Shown here: positions 1 through 7,098 of the stretch, piece by piece | Layout of the letters: each line of letters starts with the position of its first letter | Numbering within the stretch: the stretch's first letter is position 1 | Source of the DNA: Planctomycetota bacterium | GTDB lineage: Bacteria > Planctomycetota > Phycisphaerae > Phycisphaerales > UBA1924 | Length of the DNA stretch: 7,098 nucleotides | Reading direction: 5' to 3' | Assembly (NCBI GenBank): GCA_023434205.1 | Contig: JAEYTB010000249.1 | Coordinates: forward strand, 1-7,098 | Position numbers and translations under genes: made by a program | Notes under the pieces: model-generated | The model's database searches: none | What the model was told of the DNA's origin: nothing | The model's input: only the letters and a program-made list of their open reading frames with translations

Positions 1-1773
1 GCGGCGATCGCGGACATCAAGAAGGACATGACATCCCCACGCCCGATGGACCGGCTGCTGTGCGGGGATGTGGGGTTCGGGAAGACGGAGCTGGCGATCC
101 GCGCGGCGTTCAAGGCGTGCGAGTACGGCAAGCAGGTGGCGGTGCTGGTGCCCACGACGGTGCTGGCCGAGCAGCACGAGCGGACGTTCCGGTCGCGGTT
201 CGCGGGGTACCCCTTCCGCGTGGAAAGCCTGTCGCGGTTCAAGACTCAGAAGGAGGTGACGGAGGTCCTGGGGGCGCTGCGGAAGGGGCACGTGGACCTG
301 GTGATCGGAACGCACCGGCTGCTGTCGAAGGATGTCCACTTCGCGGACCTGGGGCTGGTGGTGGTGGATGAGGAGCAGCGGTTCGGCGTGGAGCACAAGG
401 AGGCGCTGCTGCGGCTGCGGATGACGGTGGATGTGCTGACGATGTCGGCGACGCCGATCCCGCGGACGCTGCACATGGCGATGCTGGGGATCCGGGATAT
501 CTCGAGCCTGACCACGGCGCCGCTGGACCGGCGGGCGATCGTGACGGAGGTGATCCCGTATAACGCGCGCCGGGTGCAGCAGGCGATCGAGCGTGAGCTG
601 TCGCGCGATGGGCAGGTGTTCTACGTCCACAACCGGATCGGGGACATCCGCAGCGTGGCGGACAACGTGCGGCGGCTGGCGCCGGAGGCCCGGATCGTGG
701 TCGGTCACGGGCAGATGGAGCCGCGGGAGCTTGAGGATGTGATGCTCAAGTTCATGCGGGGCGACGCGGACGTGCTGGTCTCGACGACGATCATCGAGTC
801 GGGGATCGACATTCCCACGGCGAACACGATGATCATCGACGATGCGGACCGTTACGGGCTGGCGGAGCTGCACCAGCTCCGCGGTCGGGTGGGGCGGAGC
901 AAGAACCGGGCGTACTGCTACCTGCTGCTGCCCGCGGAGCGCACGGTGAAGGAGGTGGCGCAGAAGCGTCTCAAGGCGGTGGAGCAGTACTCGATGCTGG
1001 GGGCGGGGTTCAAGATCGCGATGCGGGACCTGGAGATCCGGGGGGCGGGGAACATCCTGGGTGCGGAGCAGAGCGGGCATATCGCGGCGGTGGGGTACGA
1101 GATGTACTGCCGGCTGCTGGAGGAGAGCGTGCACACGCTCAAGAACGAGCCTCAGCCGGCGCAGCCGAGCCTGACGAGCGTGGAGATCGGCGTGAGCGGG
1201 ATGATCCCCAAGGGGTACATCCCGTCGGACACGCGCCGGCTGGAGGCGTACCGGAGGCTGGCGACCGCCGCGGACTTGGCGGCGCTGGAACAGGTCAGGA
1301 AAGACCTGGTGGACGCGTACGGGCAGCCGCCCCGGGCGGTGGAGCGGCTGTTCGACCTGGCGCACATCCGGGTGGAGGCGCACGCGCTGGGTGTGAAGAC
1401 CATCACGATCCGGGAGCGGGATGTGGTTTTCCTTGCGACTGACCCGGGGCCGGTGGCGGAGAGGCTGCGGGAGAACGGGAGCGAAGAGAGGAATGGCGGG
1501 CTGAAAGCCCGCCCCCCCACCGCCACGGTGACGGTGCTGCCGCCGAAGGTGGGCGACCTGAGCGAGGTGTACTTCAGGCCGCCCGAGGCGTACCTGGACC
1601 CGCAGACGCTGCCGGCGGTGCTGAAGAAGCGGCTGTCGGCGCCGGGCACGGTGGTGGACGAGCCAGCCCCCGCCACCCCCCCCACCACTGCCAAGCCGGA
1701 GCCCAAGGTGCGGCCGCGGTCGGCGGCGGAGGCGGCGCGGATGGATGCGGAACGGTCGCGCCGGTCTCGATAG
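1..1773 (+). CDS. mfd: Transcription-repair coupling factor Mfd, C-terminal half (5' end outside window)
   Basis: Mfd is a DNA translocase that removes RNA polymerase stalled at lesions and recruits UvrA for nucleotide excision repair. The reading frame is open from base 1, so the start lies upstream; 590 residues are visible. They begin with AAIADIKKDM, which matches Mfd just before the helicase core. Numbered from base 1, motifs in order are Walker A GDVGFGKTE (22-30), Walker B/DEEQ (123-126), SATPIPRT (149-156), IIESGIDIP (264-272) and RGRVGRS (294-300), followed by the TRG-type translocation region and a D7-like C-terminal domain. The N-terminal UvrB-like and RNAP-interaction domains are not in view. 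Oddities are an in-frame palindromic insertion in the D7 region (about 1480-1520) and a Pro/Ala-rich, basic tail of about 40 residues after the last conserved helix. RecG shares the helicase motifs, but the region before Walker A and the D7-like end favour Mfd. Confidence 0.97.
   Translation, partial: AAIADIKKDMTSPRPMDRLLCGDVGFGKTELAIRAAFKACEYGKQVAVLVPTTVLAEQHERTFRSRFAGYPFRVESLSRFKTQKEVTEVLGALRKGHVDLVIGTHRLLSKDVHFADLGLVVVDEEQRFGVEHKEALLRLRMTVDVLTMSATPIPRTLHMAMLGIRDISSLTTAPLDRRAIVTEVIPYNARRVQQAIERELSRDGQVFYVHNRIGDIRSVADNVRRLAPEARIVVGHGQMEPRELEDVMLKFMRGDADVLVSTTIIESGIDIPTANTMIIDDADRYGLAELHQLRGRVGRSKNRAYCYLLLPAERTVKEVAQKRLKAVEQYSMLGAGFKIAMRDLEIRGAGNILGAEQSGHIAAVGYEMYCRLLEESVHTLKNEPQPAQPSLTSVEIGVSGMIPKGYIPSDTRRLEAYRRLATAADLAALEQVRKDLVDAYGQPPRAVERLFDLAHIRVEAHALGVKTITIRERDVVFLATDPGPVAERLRENGSEERNGGLKARPPTATVTVLPPKVGDLSEVYFRPPEAYLDPQTLPAVLKKRLSAPGTVVDEPAPATPPTTAKPEPKVRPRSAAEAARMDAERSRRSR
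1495..1513. repeat. Perfect 8-bp palindromic hairpin inside mfd
   Basis: The arms GGCGGGCT (1495-1502) and AGCCCGCC (1506-1513) are perfect complements around a GAA loop. The hairpin lies in a stretch encoding ENGSEERNGGLKARPPT, which interrupts the D7-like domain between a beta-rich segment and the VTVLPPKVGDLSEVYF segment. A run of seven C follows. It keeps the frame. It could be a small palindromic repeat inserted into a surface loop, or simply GC-rich coding sequence. Confidence 0.5.
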
Positions 1774-1788
1774 ACTTTGGAAGCCTTT

Positions 1789-1794
1789 GAGGAG
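1789..1794 (+). promoter_or_regulatory. Ribosome binding site that supports the TTG start of phoU
   Basis: GAGGAG lies six bases before the TTG at 1801. It is complementary to the CCUCC at the 3' end of the 16S rRNA in this same window. The later in-frame ATG at 1828 has no comparable purine-rich motif at the right distance, so the TTG is the better start. Confidence 0.7.
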
Positions 1795-1800
1795 CACTGA

Positions 1801-2541
1801 TTGGAACAGACCCCCGCTCAGCCGCCGATGTTCACGACCGACCGCCGGATCCTGGCCCTCAAGCGGCGGCTGCTGCGCGAGGCGACGATGGCGGTGTCGA
1901 TGCTGGAGGGGGCGCTGGCGGCGCTGTGGCCGCTGGACCTGGACGCGGCGATGAAGGTGCGGCTGAGCGATGACCGCGTGGATTCTGAAGAGGTGGCGAT
2001 CGAGCAGGAGACGTACGAGATCCTGGCGCTGCACCACCCCTTCGCGCGGGACTTCCGGGTGCTGACGTTCATCCTGCGGGCCAACGCGGACTTTGAGCGC
2101 GTGGCGGACCATGCATCATCCATCGCCAAGGCGGTCAAGAAGATCACCGAGGCGCGCCAGCGCGAGAAGGCGGGGGGTCCGGTCCGCTGGCCCACGGCGT
2201 TGCAGGAGCTCGGCCAGCGCGTGCCGGCGATGTGCCAGGCGCTGGTGCATGCAGTGCTGGATGAGAACGTGGAGGCGGCGCGGAACCTGGTCAGCTCCGA
2301 CAAGGTGATCGACCAGCTCGACCGGCGGCTGTTTGAAGAAGTGATGGAGATGGTGAAGCTCGGCGGCAAGACCGACGCGGACCTGGCGACGGGGATGTAC
2401 GTGTACCGGGTGGGCCGCGAGTTGGAGCGGGTCGGCGACCTGATGGCGAACGTTGCGGAGGACGTGGTGTACCTGGCGACGGGGGAGATCATCCGGCACG
2501 CGAAGCGGCGGATGCCGCCCGGGCAGGACAAGCCGGCGTGA
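1801..2541 (+). CDS. phoU: PhoU-family phosphate signalling protein
   Basis: PhoU proteins are cytoplasmic all-helical dimers that bind metal clusters and pass the state of the Pst phosphate transporter to the PhoR/PhoB two-component system, keeping the regulon off when phosphate is plentiful. The protein is 246 residues, the usual length for two three-helix PhoU repeats. The first repeat carries HHPFARDFRVL (78-88) and DFERVADHA (97-105); the second carries RELERVGDLMANVAEDVVYL (206-225). These are the family's metal-binding E/D-xxx-D helices, with Ala102 replacing the usual Gly in the first. The start is TTG, chosen for its RBS; starting at ATG 1828 would lose nine residues. The gene lies 27 nt after mfd and may be cotranscribed. 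No pst transporter or phoR/phoB is in view, so its partners are unknown. The family call is firm; that it controls phosphate uptake is inferred. Confidence 0.92.
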   Translation: MEQTPAQPPMFTTDRRILALKRRLLREATMAVSMLEGALAALWPLDLDAAMKVRLSDDRVDSEEVAIEQETYEILALHHPFARDFRVLTFILRANADFERVADHASSIAKAVKKITEARQREKAGGPVRWPTALQELGQRVPAMCQALVHAVLDENVEAARNLVSSDKVIDQLDRRLFEEVMEMVKLGGKTDADLATGMYVYRVGRELERVGDLMANVAEDVVYLATGEIIRHAKRRMPPGQDKPA

Positions 2542-2575
2542 GCGGGCCGCGGTCGTGACGGACGATGTTGTGATG

Positions 2576-2581
2576 TAGACT
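2576..2581 (+). promoter_or_regulatory. Possible -10 element for a leaderless transcript
   Basis: TAGACT ends six bases before the ATG at 2588, so transcription would start at or next to the start codon. The ATG has no Shine-Dalgarno motif. The same hexamer is the predicted -10 of the 16S promoter. A GTGACG at 2555-2560 resembles a -35 but is only 15 bp away, so the -35 is weak. Confidence 0.35.
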
Positions 2582-2587
2582 GGCCGC

Positions 2588-3931
2588 ATGATCGGTGCGG
2601 GGCTGATCGCGGCGGCGTTGGTGCTGGCGGGAGCGCTGCTGGCGTGGCGGGGGTGGCGCGGGGTGCGTGTGAATGAGCACCCGGTCTGCCGCGGGTGTGG
2701 GTTTGATCTGGTGGGGACGGTGACGCCGGGCGGCGGCGCCGGGAAGGTGTGCCCGAAGTGCGGGGCGGGGCTGGGGGAACGCGGGGCGGTGCGTCATGGG
2801 CAGCGGCGACGGCGGCCGGTGGTGGTCGGCGCGGGGTGCGTGCTGCTGGTGCTGGGGGCGGCGGTGGGCACGCTGGTCGTCGCGGTGCGCTCGGGCGGAT
2901 TTGACTGGAACACGGTGAAGCCGGCGTGGCTGCTGGTGCGCGAGGCTCAGTGGCCGGGGTTTCAGAGCGACCTTGTGCTGCGCGAGCTGATGGTGCGGCG
3001 GACGGACGGAACGCTGTCTTCCGAGACATACCGGAGGCTCGCGGAGCACGGGCTCGCGGTGCAGGCGGACGCGGCGTCGCCTTGGACGGCGTTGTGGGGG
3101 GACCTGATTTTGGATGCGCGGGACCGTGGGGACCTGCCGCTGGATCGGGCGCACGCGTTCATCCACAACTCGGTTTCAGTAGCCGCAAAGATGCGTCCGC
3201 GGGTGAGGGCCGGGGCGCAGGCTCCGTACGAGGTCACGCTGACGACAACCCGCGGGGCGACTGACCCTGGGAAGCATCCGGCCAATGTCCGTGTGCGGGA
3301 GGTGCGGCTGCGCGGGCCCAACGGTGAGAGCCGAACACAGACGGGCTACGGCGGCATGGGGGTGGAGTGGATCGGGCGCTCCGTGACGTTCAATAGCAGC
3401 GTGTGGTTCGGGCGAGAGCCGCTCGCACCCGGAGAGTGGCAGGTGGAGGTCGCGTTTGAGATTGACCTCGTTGCCGCGGGTCAACGGGAGTTTGTTCATA
3501 CGGGCACACTCGTTGTGACCGAGCAACCGACGGTGACGATGGTGGACGCGCCGGGATGTGTCGTTGGCGTGCGGGAGGCGATGGCTGAGCTCGGGGATCC
3601 CTGGAAGCAGCACGGCCGGCGCGGCGTGGAATCGGTGCGGTATCTGCAGGTGACGATTCATCCGTCGCGTGTGGATCGGCCGGCCTCGTTCGCCCTGATC
3701 GCGCGCTGGCAGCAGCCCGACGGAGCCGAAAAGGAGCAGCCGCCGGGCGGGATTGTGTTGCGGCCGAACCTGGGCATCGGGTGGCCGGCCGAGGTCGCGG
3801 GGGACTTCCCGGCGGAGGAGATCACGCTGGTGCTGCGGCCGGACATCGAGGCGGCGGAGCGGACACTCGATGTGTTCGAGGTGCCGCGGGTTGAGGAGAT
3901 CGTGGTGCCTGGCGTGAAGGTGAAGCGGTAG
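2588..3931 (+). CDS. Hypothetical membrane protein with zinc ribbon and large extracytoplasmic domain
   Basis: I do not recognise a named family. The 447-residue protein starts with a hydrophobic helix (about 2-20) ending in Trp/Arg-rich WRGWRGVR. A zinc ribbon follows, with CxxCG at Cys34/Cys37 and CPKCG at Cys55/Cys58. A basic RRRR stretch (73-76) and a second hydrophobic helix (about 78-100) come next. By the positive-inside rule the zinc ribbon should be cytoplasmic and residues 101-447 outside the membrane. That domain looks soluble and partly beta-rich, with segments such as GEWQVEVAFEIDLVA, and shows no catalytic motif I can name. Short CxxCG ribbons of the CRGCGFDL type are frequent in planctomycete membrane proteins. 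The gene starts 46 nt after phoU without a visible RBS and converges on the 16S unit, separated from it by a terminator. Function is unknown. Confidence 0.85.
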   Translation: MIGAGLIAAALVLAGALLAWRGWRGVRVNEHPVCRGCGFDLVGTVTPGGGAGKVCPKCGAGLGERGAVRHGQRRRRPVVVGAGCVLLVLGAAVGTLVVAVRSGGFDWNTVKPAWLLVREAQWPGFQSDLVLRELMVRRTDGTLSSETYRRLAEHGLAVQADAASPWTALWGDLILDARDRGDLPLDRAHAFIHNSVSVAAKMRPRVRAGAQAPYEVTLTTTRGATDPGKHPANVRVREVRLRGPNGESRTQTGYGGMGVEWIGRSVTFNSSVWFGREPLAPGEWQVEVAFEIDLVAAGQREFVHTGTLVVTEQPTVTMVDAPGCVVGVREAMAELGDPWKQHGRRGVESVRYLQVTIHPSRVDRPASFALIARWQQPDGAEKEQPPGGIVLRPNLGIGWPAEVAGDFPAEEITLVLRPDIEAAERTLDVFEVPRVEEIVVPGVKVKR

Positions 3932-3946
3932 CGGCGGGAAGCACCC

Positions 3947-3982
3947 AAAAACGAACAACACCCGCCTTGTGAGCGGGTGTTG
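3947..3982 (-). terminator. Intrinsic terminator of the 16S rRNA unit
   Basis: Read on the - strand, a perfect 10-bp stem (3982-3973 with 3965-3956) closes a 7-nt loop and is followed by TTCGTTTTT. The U-tract is on the - strand side only, so the terminator acts on transcripts coming from the 16S gene. The hairpin could also slow + strand transcription from the convergent gene. It lies about 200 nt beyond the 16S 3' end, with no 23S or tRNA gene between. Confidence 0.85.
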
Positions 3983-5669
<1,687 letters not shown>

Positions 5670-5870
5670 ATTTTTCGTTGCCCACGCCTTTCAGCGCGGG
5701 GTTGGATACTTCAATGATGATTTTGACATGTATATAACCACCCTCACCGCGATCGTTGCCGATCGAAGCTCTGGATGGCCGGTCTTACGACGGGTGGGCC
5801 GAATCCGACCCCGGGGGGAGCCGAACTTTCCCAACCGCCGCCATCGGTGGCTAAACCGATGGATTAGGCA

Positions 5871-5933
5871 TTACTCTCTTTTCCCGCCGCCTGAAGCGCT
5901 CAGAGCGGCGGGAACGTCTGCACGAGAGAGTAA
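5871..5933 (-). other. Large two-part hairpin in the 16S leader
   Basis: An outer perfect 9-bp stem (5871-5879 with 5925-5933) encloses an inner perfect 10-bp stem (5881-5890 with 5905-5914). The inner loop is 14 nt, and the two stems are separated by one base on one side and ten on the other. Long double-stranded segments like this in rRNA leaders are typical RNase III substrates; that role is inferred. Confidence 0.65.
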
Positions 5934-6091
5934 ACCGATCCTGGCTGTGACCCCAGGAACCCACCTCGACGACCCGCCTTGTACGGGACAGGGCGTCGAT
6001 GATCGTTGCCCCCTGGCCCCTTGGTGGAAGGGATCGGCGTGCATCGCCGTGCCAGAGAACACACACTCTCGTGCGGAACCCAACTGTTCAC

Positions 6092-6104
6092 TTTTCAAAG
6101 ATCA
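6092..6104 (-). promoter_or_regulatory. boxA-like antitermination site in the 16S leader
   Basis: The - strand reads TGATCTTTGAAAAGTGAAC, close to the rrn boxA form (GCTCTTTGAAAACT) known from Bacillus and others. In rRNA leaders, boxA RNA binds NusB-NusE and protects the elongating polymerase from Rho while supporting folding of the rRNA. It lies about 60 nt after the predicted start of transcription and 18 nt after a boxB-like hairpin, but over 420 nt before the mature 16S. Confidence 0.75.
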
Positions 6105-6122
6105 GACCATTCGGCGGAATCC

Positions 6123-6144
6123 CCGTCCGGCTTGCACCGGTCGG
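6123..6144 (-). promoter_or_regulatory. boxB-like hairpin upstream of boxA
   Basis: The arms 6123-6130 and 6137-6144 form seven base pairs with one symmetric A-A mismatch around a 6-nt loop (TGCAAG on the - strand). Position just before boxA matches the order of nut-type signals in rrn leaders. The loop sequence is not a known boxB consensus, so the name is positional only. Confidence 0.45.
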
Positions 6145-6169
6145 AAACTCGCGGCAAACGGTGGGGGCC

Positions 6170-6199
6170 AGTCTAGGTCTTCGCGCCAAGGGCAGTCAA
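6170..6199 (-). promoter_or_regulatory. Predicted sigma-70-type promoter of the 16S unit
   Basis: On the - strand, TTGACT (6199-6194, five of six to TTGACA) is followed after 18 bp by TAGACT (6175-6170, four of six to TATAAT). An A5 tract at 6221-6217, about 55 bases before the predicted start, lies where an UP element would be. It is the best -35/-10 pair upstream of boxA. The predicted start is near 6163. Confidence 0.55.
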
Positions 6200-6213
6200 G
6201 CGTCAGGCGCGAA
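6180..6213. promoter_or_regulatory. 8-bp dyad centred on the rRNA -35 element
   Basis: TTCGCGCC (6180-6187) and GGCGCGAA (6206-6213) are perfect inverted repeats separated by 18 bp. Their centre at 6196.5 coincides with the centre of the predicted -35 hexamer (6194-6199). This is the geometry of an operator for a dimeric regulator that would compete with RNA polymerase. Most of the dyad lies upstream of the predicted start, so it is not an RNA hairpin of the leader. Confidence 0.4.
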
Positions 6214-6320
6214 AGGTTTTTGTGGCCTGCGCCGCAAGTCCAGCAAGGATCGCGGCTTACCTCCCTTCGAACGCGCCCGCTTCCCGGTTTCACATGCTGG
6301 GCTCGCCCTCAAAAACTTGA

Positions 6321-6341
6321 GAAAAACCACCCACTGATGGT
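6321..6341 (-). terminator. Weak intrinsic terminator after comF
   Basis: On the - strand, ACCATC (6341-6336) pairs with GGTGGT (6331-6326), with one G-U pair, around a 4-nt loop, followed by a run of T ending at 6322. It lies about 40 nt after the comF stop and before the 16S promoter, a suitable place to separate the two units. The stem is short, so termination may be partial. Confidence 0.4.
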
Positions 6342-6378
6342 ACGACCCGCCCCCACAAGGCACGCAGGAAGACCCGGC

Positions 6379-7098
6379 TCAAGGCTCTGCGGGGTCCGAC
6401 TCCTCCACCACCGCCAGGGTGCAGGACCACACCTGGGCCGGGGTCTGGCCCCGTGCCTTCAGCCCCTTGAGCAGGGCCTTGCAGGCCTCGGACATGGTGG
6501 CTCCGGTCGTGCGCACGTCGTCCACCAGCAGGATGGTGAGGCCGTCGAAGCGGGGGTAGCCGCGGAGGGACATGGTGCCGGCGACGTTGCGGCGTCGCTC
6601 GGTGTTGGAGAGGCCGAGCTGGGGCGGGCGGTGCCGGCGTTTGAGGGCGGGGGCGTAAGGGGCCCCCAGGACGCGGCTGACGGCCTTGGCGAGGGTGGCG
6701 GTGTGGTCTATGCCGCGGGTGAGGCGGCGGCGGAAGGTGCAGGGCACGGGGATGACCACGGCTTGGCGGGGCGGGCAGGCGAGCAGGGGCCGGAGCTGGT
6801 GACCGAGGAGGCGGCCTAGGTCGGTTCCGAGTCGGCGCCAGGCGGAGAACTTCACCTCGTGGATGGCTTGGCGGAGCAGGCCCTGGTAGGGACCGAGGCG
6901 GGCGGCGTGGGTCCAGGGGAACTTCTCGGCGTGGCAGTGGGTGCAGCCGTGGGGGCCGTGCCCGTGCGGGCCGGTGGTTCGGGCGCAGCGGGGGCAGAGG
7001 GTGGCCGGGTTGTCGGGGGCCCAGCCCGCTTCCGCGGCACGGTCGGAGAAGGGCGGGCGGGTGAGGCCGAGGAAGACGGACTCGATGTGACGGAGGGG
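6379..7098 (-). CDS. comF: ComF-family phosphoribosyltransferase-like protein (5' end outside window)
   Basis: ComF proteins combine an N-terminal zinc ribbon with a type I phosphoribosyltransferase fold and are linked to DNA uptake and handling of imported single strands in competent bacteria; the reaction is not settled. The frame is open to the window edge, giving 239 visible residues. Numbered from the edge, they show CPRC (35-38) and CTHC (52-55) zinc-ligand pairs, the family segment LGPYQGLLRQAIHEVKF (68-84), the RRHRPPQLGLSNTERRRNVAG segment near 154-174, and the PRPP-binding loop LLVDDVRTTGAT (190-201). A GTG at 6855 could be taken as a start, but it would remove the zinc ribbon and part of the conserved fold, so the true start is beyond 7098. 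The linker between the CxxC pairs is Gly/His-rich (GPHGHGPHG). No other competence gene is in view. Confidence 0.92.
   Translation of the reverse strand, partial: PLRHIESVFLGLTRPPFSDRAAEAGWAPDNPATLCPRCARTTGPHGHGPHGCTHCHAEKFPWTHAARLGPYQGLLRQAIHEVKFSAWRRLGTDLGRLLGHQLRPLLACPPRQAVVIPVPCTFRRRLTRGIDHTATLAKAVSRVLGAPYAPALKRRHRPPQLGLSNTERRRNVAGTMSLRGYPRFDGLTILLVDDVRTTGATMSEACKALLKGLKARGQTPAQVWSCTLAVVEESDPAEP

Larger units (their letters stand above)
5670..6163 (-). other. Long structured leader of the 16S transcript
   Basis: About 490 nt separate the predicted transcription start from the mature 16S. No protein or tRNA gene is convincing here. Visible structures include a 7-bp stem at 5681-5687/5694-5700 (one G-U), an 8-bp perfect hairpin at 5841-5848/5855-5862, a long two-part hairpin at 5871-5933, a 5-bp stem at 5967-5971/5994-5998, and a 5-bp stem at 6035-6039/6045-6049. 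A boxA-like site is near its 5' end. The start point is inferred from the predicted -10, so its upstream limit is approximate. Confidence 0.6.

Noticed and set aside
1818..3029. 403-codon - strand reading frame opposite phoU and the membrane protein
   Set aside because: The product is low-complexity Pro/Arg/Ser-rich, typical of antisense frames in GC-rich genes, and it overlaps two supported genes.
3176..3961. 261-codon - strand reading frame opposite the membrane protein
   Set aside because: It is the mirror of codon bias in the + strand gene, is His/Arg/Pro-rich, and begins inside the 16S terminator region.
5731..5760. TATATA close to the 16S 5' end as a second promoter
   Set aside because: On the - strand the -10-like TATATA has no -35 resembling TTGACA at 16-18 bp. 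The TTGACA at 5723 is on the other strand and is only a few bases away from it.
5728..6819. 363-codon + strand reading frame across the 16S leader and comF
   Set aside because: It runs antisense through a well-supported comF and through hairpin-rich leader, has no recognisable family, and its composition is what GC-rich antisense sequence gives.
6853..6855. GTG at 6855 as the comF start
   Set aside because: The upstream frame encodes the family's zinc ribbon and the conserved LGPYQGLLRQAIHE segment, so the gene continues beyond the window edge.

Overview
The window looks like bacterial chromosome from a high-GC member of the Planctomycetota, probably near class Phycisphaerae. The 16S rRNA gene carries sequence I associate with that group (for example GGGCTTAAAGGGTGCG before the V4 helix). 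The 16S gene is not followed by a 23S gene, which is common in planctomycetes. A membrane protein with a CxxCG zinc ribbon of a style common in planctomycetes lies next to it. The taxonomic call rests on recall, not on a database search.

Layout. On the + strand are the 3' half of mfd (transcription-repair coupling factor, 1-1773), a phoU-family gene starting at a TTG codon (1801-2541), and an unrecognised membrane zinc-ribbon protein (2588-3931). On the - strand, reading from high to low coordinates, are a 5'-truncated comF-family phosphoribosyltransferase gene (7098-6379), a weak terminator, an rRNA promoter near 6170-6199, a leader of about 490 nt with boxB/boxA-like antitermination signals and several hairpins, the complete 16S rRNA gene (5669-4186), a structured trailer of about 200 nt, and a strong intrinsic terminator (3982-3947). 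The terminator lies between the 16S unit and the convergent membrane-protein gene.

How the parts work together. The mfd and phoU genes are 27 nt apart and may be cotranscribed. The membrane-protein gene has no visible Shine-Dalgarno but has a TAGACT -10-like hexamer six bases before its ATG, suggesting a leaderless message. The 16S gene appears to be a stand-alone unit with its own promoter, antitermination site and terminator, so 16S and 23S would have to be balanced between separate loci.

I see no mobile element, CRISPR array, tRNA or defence-type gene cluster, and no clear new multi-gene system. The most unusual parts are the 16S control regions: a dyad centred exactly on the predicted -35 element, a nut-like boxB/boxA pair far from the mature 16S 5' end, and a recurring 8-mer in leader and trailer. 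A palindromic insertion inside mfd is also worth checking.
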